Below are positions 6,269-11,174 of a stretch of DNA of 11,174 bases, piece after piece. The DNA comes from an uncultured Verrucomicrobiota bacterium (GTDB taxonomy: Bacteria > Verrucomicrobiota > Kiritimatiellia > RFP12 > UBA1067). Below the pieces are notes generated by a model. It was not told the DNA's origin. It ran no database searches and worked only from the letters and a program-made list of their open reading frames with translations. Both the position numbers and the translations under genes were made by a program. The stretch is from the NCBI GenBank assembly GCA_945483525.1, contig CALYRV010000060.1:1-11174 (forward strand). Direction: 5' to 3'. How positions within the stretch are numbered: position 1 is the first letter of the stretch; each line of letters opens with the position of its first letter.

Positions 6269-8394
6269 AGGATATTGCCCTTTCTATGAATTCGTTCAAT
6301 ACGTTTTTCCGCCTCTGCGGACGCTGGCACCGACGCAGTAACGACAAGACGCAGTACCGCAACCGCCTGCGCGTCGGAGCCACGGCTTTCGTATTCTTCA
6401 GCGAGTCGAAAAGCCGCGCGCGAAAAAGCCGCACGCGCATCATCGTCGTAGGGGATCCCTTCAGCCCTCCCGTCACGATATGCCAAAACCACCCGCGAAT
6501 AATACTCGTCGATCGCCTGATCCATTCGCTTCAGACGTTCAAGCGTCTTGGCGAGCTTATAAGAGAGCCGGATCTTGACGGACGGCGAAAGCTTCTCGCC
6601 GGAACGGAGCGCCGTGTAGGCCTCCAAGGCCTGGCGGTAACGAACTGGATCATCCGCTCCCATCGCAAACAACGCATCCGCCCTCAGCAACTGCGCACGA
6701 AGGCGAAGCGTCGCGTCGGCCTCCGCCGCAATTGACACGCGTTCAGCGACGAGAATCGACTCATCGAACCGCGCAAGCTCAATCAACGACTCGGCCTGCA
6801 ACAGCATGCCCTCGACAGAGGAGCGAGTCCCAGGGCAAGTCGAATCAAGCCGCGTGGCGTTTTGCACCGTCTTTTGGAAATCGCCCGCCGCAAAGGCTGC
6901 CCGAGTCGCCCACAGCAACGGTTCTGACGCAACGGACGGATCTTCAGCCCGGTCCGCACAAGTGCTGAAACCAGCCTCCGCTTCGCGATACCGTCCGCGG
7001 TTGTAAAGATACTTGGCAAGCCACATGGACGCATCAAAACGCACCCGCCGGTCCTCCGAACTAGAAGAAATCTCAGCTGCCTTCTTCTCCGCCGCAGCAT
7101 CCTGATTGAGCCCATACAGACAGACCATGTCGTAGTACGCCATCCGCGGAGCCAAAGAAGAATCACGCTTCGCGACCTCCGCGAAGATCGTTCGCGCATC
7201 GTCGAAACGATACGCAGCGAAAGCATCGTACCCCTTCTGTTCAAGCTCCCGCACCGACACCATTTCCTTGACCTTCCTCGCCGCCACCGTATCCGAGTAC
7301 CTTGCAAGAGCCTCGCGATAACGGGACATTGACTCCTCACGCTTGCCGAGATTGGCGAGGACGTCTCCCGACTTCACCATCGCAAGCGCCTTCGTCTCGT
7401 CATCAGCCGACATCGCAAGCGCAATCGAGAACTCGGTTAGCGCCTCTTCATTACGCCCAGTCTCGGCCAGCGCCCAACCGATACCAAGCCGCACGGACGC
7501 CTCTTTCGCCGTCTCCGGCCAGGTCTCCATCGCCTCGCGATAAGTCTGAATGCAGACGGCGTAATCGCCACGTGAGAGCTCCACATCGGCCAACGACAGA
7601 AACGCGTCCCTCGCCCCGCGGAAATCCGGAGAATCCTTAGCGATACGGCGGATAATCGACGCGCCCTCCGAAAAGCTGCCCTTCTCGCGAACAAGCAGCA
7701 TGCCGAGTTGAATACCGGCGAAACGAACGACATCGGGATCAGTGGACTCCGAAACCACTCGGCGAAGCGCTGCAACGTCAGCAAGGTTAGCAGCCGCGAT
7801 CGACACCGCCGATTCAGGAGCATTCGTCATCGCAACCACTTCCCGCCAGAGCGCCTCCGCCTCGGCGTCTTCCCCGCGAGATTTGTGAATCGCTGCGGAC
7901 ACCATCTTCGAATCCGCACCACCGCCACTGGCTTCAAGCTTCGATAGCGCCGCATCGACATAACCCTCGCGCCGAAGCACCGCCGCATGCAACAATGAGG
8001 CGTCCGCAGCAATGACACCGCGGGAGAAGTCGGTAGATTCGAGCAGCCGTCGCGCGGCATCGTGTTCACCGGTACGATAAAGCGCCGCCGCCTTATAGTA
8101 TGCGAATTCTGGGACTTCAGACTTGCCGTACGCCTCAACCGTGGACAGCACATCCGACCACTTGTGCTCGCGCGCGAAGCTCTCGAGCACCACGATCTTT
8201 GCAAGGTCACCGTCTGCTTTACGGGCATGTGTGCGCGCGACCTCCCAGAGGCCATCCCGCAGCGCCTGCCGCGCAACGTCGATTTCGCCAGCATAAGCAG
8301 CCGAAATCGAATGAAGCATGAAAAACGAAAGATGAAGAACGAAAAGAAGGCAGTGCCTTCCGCAATTCCTCATTCTCAATTCTTCAATCTTCAT
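6265..8394 (-). CDS. secreted tetratricopeptide-repeat protein of the ExbB/D-like cluster
   Basis: The product has 709 residues. A signal peptide occupies 1-35, with basic n-region (RMRNCGRH), hydrophobic core CLLFVLHLSFFMLHSI and likely cleavage at AYA-GE. The rest is almost entirely helical repeat. Recognisable TPR units include GDYAVCIQTYREAMETWP, ALAETGRNEEALTEFSIALA, ANLGKREESMSRYREALARY and YNRGRYREAEAGFSTCA, so it is probably a periplasmic scaffold. Its ATG overlaps the era stop by one base (TAATG), and its stop overlaps the ExbB-like start. GGGAGAG lies 8 nt before the ATG, which favours 8394 over the in-frame ATG at codon 8. The first 28 or so codons, including the start and most of the signal peptide, are encoded by the heptamer inverted element at 8310-8395. 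No catalytic domain is visible. Position suggests it works with the ExbB/ExbD-like pair. Confidence 0.85.
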   Translation of the reverse strand: MKIEELRMRNCGRHCLLFVLHLSFFMLHSISAAYAGEIDVARQALRDGLWEVARTHARKADGDLAKIVVLESFAREHKWSDVLSTVEAYGKSEVPEFAYYKAAALYRTGEHDAARRLLESTDFSRGVIAADASLLHAAVLRREGYVDAALSKLEASGGGADSKMVSAAIHKSRGEDAEAEALWREVVAMTNAPESAVSIAAANLADVAALRRVVSESTDPDVVRFAGIQLGMLLVREKGSFSEGASIIRRIAKDSPDFRGARDAFLSLADVELSRGDYAVCIQTYREAMETWPETAKEASVRLGIGWALAETGRNEEALTEFSIALAMSADDETKALAMVKSGDVLANLGKREESMSRYREALARYSDTVAARKVKEMVSVRELEQKGYDAFAAYRFDDARTIFAEVAKRDSSLAPRMAYYDMVCLYGLNQDAAAEKKAAEISSSSEDRRVRFDASMWLAKYLYNRGRYREAEAGFSTCADRAEDPSVASEPLLWATRAAFAAGDFQKTVQNATRLDSTCPGTRSSVEGMLLQAESLIELARFDESILVAERVSIAAEADATLRLRAQLLRADALFAMGADDPVRYRQALEAYTALRSGEKLSPSVKIRLSYKLAKTLERLKRMDQAIDEYYSRVVLAYRDGRAEGIPYDDDARAAFSRAAFRLAEEYESRGSDAQAVAVLRLVVTASVPASAEAEKRIERIHRKGNIL

Positions 8395-8395
8395 T
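8310..8395. repeat. 86-bp inverted element with heptamer arms and central hairpin
   Basis: On the plus strand, five purine-rich heptamers of the type AyGAArr (8311-8345) lead into a perfect 7-bp palindrome GAAGGCA-G-TGCCTTC (8346-8360). Five pyrimidine-rich heptamers such as CTCAATT and CTTCATT (8361-8395) follow. The two arms are 35 nt each and form an imperfect inverted repeat with AATGAAG at both outer ends. The element begins at the era stop codon and encodes the start and signal-peptide core of the TPR protein. The symmetry argues for a defined element rather than random low complexity. Confidence 0.8.
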
Positions 8396-9347
8396 ACACA
8401 AGCTCTCCCAAATACCCCATCTCAGCGAGCAGTCGCTCGTTCTTCATCCAGTTGCGTTCCACCCGAACATTGATCTCGAGCTCGACCTTGAGTCCGAAGA
8501 TCTCCTTGAGCTCCTTCTCCGCCGCCTTGCGCACCCCCTTCACTGTCGATGCTCCGCGGCCGATCGCCATCGGCTTCTGCGACTCACGGTTGACGAGCGC
8601 ATCAACCTGCACGACCCACTTGTCCGTCTTCTCTTCGATACGCTTGACCAGAATCCCGAGTTCATGCGGCAACTCCTGGAAAAGCTTGCCGATATACTTC
8701 TCGCGGATCACGTCCGCGATCGTGAGCTTGCGCGGATAATCGGTGACGATATCGTCATCGAACAGAGCCTCCCCATCTTCAGCGAAATTAAAAAGCGCAT
8801 CCATCACCGCATTAGCCCCACCTTCGGTCGTGGAGATGGACTTAATCCATACGGGAGACAAGCCGAAGTCCGGAGTCGAAGTCGAAGCAATCCCCTGTTC
8901 GACCTCGGCTTTCGACTTCGACTCCGCCTGGGCCTCGACCCAAGCGGACTTGTATTCGTCTTCGAAAAACGGACTCTTATCCGCCTTGTTAAGCACAAAT
9001 ACGACCTTCTCCGGATGCTCCTTGGAAACGCGCTGCATCCATCCGATGTCCTCAAGCTGCGGCGGCTGCGAAGCATCGAAGACCACGCAAGTGACGTCCG
9101 TTCCCGCAGCACTGCGACGCGCCATGCGGTTAAGGAGACGACCGAGAGTGCCTACGGCCTTGTGAAGGCCGGGAGTATCCAGCAACACGAGCTGCCCCCG
9201 CGGATCGGACACGATCCCGCGGATGGTGTTACGGGTAGTCTGTTCGACCGGAGACACGATCGAAACCTTCTCTCCCACAAGCGCATTCACGAGCGTCGAT
9301 TTCCCGGCGTTCGTCCTGCCTACAACTCCGACAACGGCAACCTTCAT
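8394..9347 (-). CDS. era: GTPase Era with an in-frame insertion
   Basis: Era binds 16S rRNA and acts in 30S subunit maturation. The GTPase domain shows G1 GRTNAGKST (10-18; usually GRPNVGKST), G3 DTPG (57-60), G4 NKAD (120-123) and a G5-like SIS at 170-172. The KH domain follows, with REKYIGKLFQELPHELGI and RESQKPMAIGRGAST. Its usual GKGG loop is GRGA here. The 317 residues exceed the usual 295-300. The excess lies between G4 and G5 and is matched by a 54-bp palindromic insert coding for residues 141-159. ATG 9347 lies only 12 nt from a strong -10 box and has no Shine-Dalgarno, so the mRNA is probably almost leaderless. The gene heads a cluster whose next four genes overlap end to start. Confidence 0.93.
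   Translation of the reverse strand: MKVAVVGVVGRTNAGKSTLVNALVGEKVSIVSPVEQTTRNTIRGIVSDPRGQLVLLDTPGLHKAVGTLGRLLNRMARRSAAGTDVTCVVFDASQPPQLEDIGWMQRVSKEHPEKVVFVLNKADKSPFFEDEYKSAWVEAQAESKSKAEVEQGIASTSTPDFGLSPVWIKSISTTEGGANAVMDALFNFAEDGEALFDDDIVTDYPRKLTIADVIREKYIGKLFQELPHELGILVKRIEEKTDKWVVQVDALVNRESQKPMAIGRGASTVKGVRKAAEKELKEIFGLKVELEINVRVERNWMKNERLLAEMGYLGELV
8871..8926. repeat. palindromic insert inside era
   Basis: A 16-bp perfect inverted repeat, CGGAGTCGAAGTCGAA at 8871-8886 and its complement at 8911-8926, is extended by two more pairs after a one-base bulge. The loop is about 19 nt. The core from 8872 to 8925 is exactly 54 nt, or 18 codons, and lies in frame in era. It encodes ESKSKAEVEQ and GIASTSTP, a low-complexity stretch between the G4 and G5 motifs. 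Confidence 0.8.
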
Positions 9348-9359
9348 ATCTTTGCCGAT

Positions 9360-9368
9360 ATTATACCA
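9360..9368 (-). promoter_or_regulatory. extended -10 promoter of era
   Basis: The minus strand reads TGGTATAAT from 9368 to 9360, a perfect extended -10 box (TGnTATAAT). No good -35 is seen at the expected distance, which is common for extended -10 promoters. The -10 box ends 12 nt before the era ATG, so the start predicted near 9353 leaves a leader of only about 4-7 nt. It probably drives the era-to-pyrE cluster. Confidence 0.65.
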
Positions 9369-9402
9369 AAATCGGGCCGCGGCATTTCACTCAACATCGC
9401 TC

Positions 9403-9422
9403 CTAACGACTCGGCTAACGAC
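9403..9422. repeat. short direct repeat around the GH31 stop codon
   Basis: The octamer CTAACGAC occurs at 9403-9410 and again at 9415-9422, a 12-nt period. The second copy contains the TAG stop of the GH31 gene. It may be a small duplication at the gene end. No rho-independent terminator is recognisable in the 67-nt gap to era. Confidence 0.4.
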
Positions 9423-11043
9423 GGACGAAATGCGGGATGCGGTCAAGTGGGGTGGCGACCACGATTTCACGCGGACCATCAAAGACCTTGCCGTCATCTC
9501 CGATCCACCGGCCTTCGGGAATGACCACCTTGCGCTCCTTCGCGCCCTTCTCGACTTGTGGCGCGACGATAAGAAAATCGCCCATGACGAACTGATCCTT
9601 GATTAGCTCGTAGCCATGGCCGGGGAACTGGTATTCCATCGATCTGAGCATCGGCTCGCCGGAAACGGCGCATTCTCGGGCGAGTTCGACGAAACGCGGT
9701 GCAAACTTCTGACGGATCGCCACCGCCTTCTTGACCGCGGCAAAATGCTCGGCGTCCAACACCCGCCAAGGCGCAGCGGAGAACTGCATCATCGGACAGA
9801 GCGCGTGAACCTGTGCAGACCGGACAAAGCACTCCTGATCAAGCTCGGAATTAAGATACGCCCCGAGATCACCTCCGCCTATCATATCAGGACACACGAA
9901 GTTATTGCCCATAAGCCCAGTGTTGATCATATCGGGAATCAACTGCTGCACCGCTCCGAAATCACAGCCCTTGTCGCTGAGGCGCTGAACTAGCGGCTGC
10001 CCTCCGCACTTCCAGGACGCGCGCATCTCGTTGAACTGATACTGCGCGGCGAAAAGCGACCAATTGCGGTTGTGACGATTAAGATCGCCCTCTTGCTCAT
10101 AGCCGACGAACTTGAGACGCTGATCGGCGGTATCGTAATAACCGGTATCGCCCGCATCGAACTTGAACCCGTCGATTCCGTAGTCTTTCACGAGCTTGTC
10201 CAGCTCGCCCTTATACCACTCCTTCGCATACGGCACATCAAAATTCAGAACGGCGCTCACGCCGTCCCACCAGGTGATAGCCGCGGGGCGCCCCCACCCG
10301 TCCTTCAAGAGCGCACCCTTCTCGGAGAGATGGCGATACTCTGCGGAATCCATCGAAACAAAGGGACAGGTCCAGAGAATGATGCGAAATCCGAGCTGGT
10401 GGAGCTCGTCGCACATCGCCTTAGGATCGGGGAACGCGGAGTTGTCAAAACGCCAGACGCCGTAATCGCGCTGCCAGGTATCGTCGATCATCATCACACC
10501 GGCGGGGAAACCGCTGTCAACGATCTTGTGCGCGTATTCAAGCACCGCCTTCTGGTTCTGCTTAAGCCCGAGTTCAATCCAGGTGTTCCACTGCGGCGCG
10601 GAAACAAAGAGAAGGTTAGGAGTCTTTCCAGACGTCGGCAGAAAGTTCTTGGATACGAACTTGAACGCCTCGCGGAGCGTCGTTCCCGCCTTGCCGATCT
10701 TGAATTCCTTTTCGTTGGACGTAAGCGTCACCTTGCCATTTTCAATCTTGAAGTCAAATCCCTCTTCGCACCAGACATAGCGCCCGCGATTGGAAATCAG
10801 CACTGGCGCGGTGTGATTGCCGTAGTTATGGCGACGAAGATCATAATCGCACGACTGGGTCGCCAGGCCGAACGGAACCTTCCGTCCGAAAGTGGCGGCC
10901 GCGCCGTAAAGCCCTTCGCCATCATCAAGCCGAAACTCGACAATCTTCTGCGGACGATCAGGGATCTCAATTCCGGCAGGCGTCTTCGCCGCGAATACGG
11001 CCACGGATAAAAATGCGGTGAATGCAAGAACGATACTCTTCAT
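9415..11043 (-). CDS. secreted glycoside hydrolase family 31 glycosidase
   Basis: GH31 enzymes are retaining alpha-glycosidases or related transglycosidases. The 542-residue protein starts with a signal peptide (MKSIVLAFTAFLSVAVFA) and a beta-rich N-terminal region to about 140. The barrel shows PQWNTWIELGLKQN, GVMMIDDTWQ (182-190), GFRIILWTCPFVS and DGFKFDAGD (291-299), where D296 fits the nucleophile. CPDMIGGGDLGAY follows at 384-396. The acid/base is probably D357 or D361 in LSDKGCDFG. The C-terminal sheet contains DQFVMGDFLIVAPQVEKG and IPEGRW. The sequence is closer to the MYORG-like GH31 branch (PDMIGG) than to classic alpha-glucosidases, so the substrate cannot be named. AAAGGA lies about 8 nt before ATG 11043. 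The gene starts only 34 nt after tRNA-Ser. Confidence 0.9.
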   Translation of the reverse strand: MKSIVLAFTAFLSVAVFAAKTPAGIEIPDRPQKIVEFRLDDGEGLYGAAATFGRKVPFGLATQSCDYDLRRHNYGNHTAPVLISNRGRYVWCEEGFDFKIENGKVTLTSNEKEFKIGKAGTTLREAFKFVSKNFLPTSGKTPNLLFVSAPQWNTWIELGLKQNQKAVLEYAHKIVDSGFPAGVMMIDDTWQRDYGVWRFDNSAFPDPKAMCDELHQLGFRIILWTCPFVSMDSAEYRHLSEKGALLKDGWGRPAAITWWDGVSAVLNFDVPYAKEWYKGELDKLVKDYGIDGFKFDAGDTGYYDTADQRLKFVGYEQEGDLNRHNRNWSLFAAQYQFNEMRASWKCGGQPLVQRLSDKGCDFGAVQQLIPDMINTGLMGNNFVCPDMIGGGDLGAYLNSELDQECFVRSAQVHALCPMMQFSAAPWRVLDAEHFAAVKKAVAIRQKFAPRFVELARECAVSGEPMLRSMEYQFPGHGYELIKDQFVMGDFLIVAPQVEKGAKERKVVIPEGRWIGDDGKVFDGPREIVVATPLDRIPHFVRR

Positions 11044-11077
11044 TGGGGATTTCCTTTCGTGAAATGCGCCAAAAACT

Positions 11078-11170
11078 TGGCGGAGGGAGGGGGATTCGAA
11101 CCCCCGATACGGGTTTACCCCGTATGACGATTTAGCAAACCGTTGCCTTCAGCCACTCGGCCATCCCTCC
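11078..11170 (-). tRNA. tRNA-Ser(GCU), with encoded CCA
   Basis: The minus strand folds as a class II tRNA. The acceptor stem GGAGGGA pairs with TCCCTCC, the discriminator is G, and CCA is encoded at 11080-11078. The anticodon stem ACGGT/ATCGT holds loop TTGCTAA with anticodon GCT, reading AGC and AGU. A long variable arm has the 7-bp stem ATACGGG/CCCGTAT. The T arm is GGGGG-TTCGAAT-CCCCC. The mature part without CCA is 11081-11170. Long variable arm and anticodon both indicate serine. The promoter lies outside the window. Confidence 0.97.
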
Positions 11171-11174
11171 AAAT

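Noticed and set aside
9374..9383. GC palindrome followed by TTTT upstream of era as a terminator of the GH31 gene
   Set aside because: GCCGCGGC leaves no loop, the T run is short, and it overlaps the era promoter region.
8664..9524. Plus-strand reading frame opposite era and its promoter
   Set aside because: It crosses the era start and promoter and is antisense to clear GTPase motifs, so it is a shadow.
10072..11010. Long plus-strand reading frame opposite the GH31 gene
   Set aside because: The opposite strand holds all GH31 motifs with a signal peptide and ribosome site. The plus frame resembles no family I know.
11078..11170. tRNA-Ser as a phage or island attachment site
   Set aside because: No integrase, no duplicated tRNA 3' end and no foreign-looking genes are seen in the window.

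Overview
The window is a dense stretch of bacterial chromosome with every supported gene on the minus strand. Gene content points to a Gram-negative bacterium: an ExbB/TolQ plus ExbD/TolR-like pair, secreted proteins with signal peptides, a GH31 glycosidase and a VIT-VWA-DUF2135 protein. The style of the genes, the PyrE with a Cys-rich PGS tail and the heptamer-repeat junctions suggest the PVC group (Verrucomicrobiota/Kiritimatiellota-like, gut or sediment type). That placement is inference and would need marker-gene phylogeny.

Layout in transcription order, from high to low coordinates. A tRNA-Ser(GCU) (11170-11078) is followed 34 nt later by a secreted GH31 glycosidase (11043-9415). A strong extended -10 promoter then drives a tightly coupled cluster: era (9347-8394), a secreted TPR protein (8394-6265), an ExbB/TolQ-family protein (6268-5642), an ExbD/TolR-family protein (5645-5163), a small single-pass membrane protein (5166-4696) and pyrE (4679-4068). 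The first five genes overlap by 1 or 4 nt, and pyrE follows after a 16 nt gap. Next come a VIT-VWA-TPR-DUF2135 secreted protein (3939-1516) and ribBA (1492-266). A separate promoter (227-256) and a short possible leader peptide (196-152) precede the start of rplY (151 to the window edge).

The TPR, ExbB-like, ExbD-like and small membrane genes look like one envelope module, with a TPR protein outside the inner membrane and an inner-membrane ExbB/D-type complex. The residues that form the proton path in characterised ExbB/ExbD are replaced here: both pore threonines in the ExbB-like protein and the membrane aspartate in the ExbD-like one. Era, PyrE and RibBA are housekeeping enzymes or factors.

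The most unusual signal is a set of repeats with a 7-nt period. Four different sequences share that period, at 1484-1518, 3118-3145, 4000-4027 and 8310-8395. Three lie at gene junctions and begin at or next to a stop codon. One supplies the Shine-Dalgarno and TTG start of ribBA. Another is a symmetrical element of purine heptamers, a 7-bp hairpin and pyrimidine heptamers, and it encodes the start codon and most of the signal peptide of the TPR protein. A related-looking palindrome sits in frame inside era and accounts for an 18-residue insertion. Together they look like a family of small repeats that have been captured into genes and expression signals.
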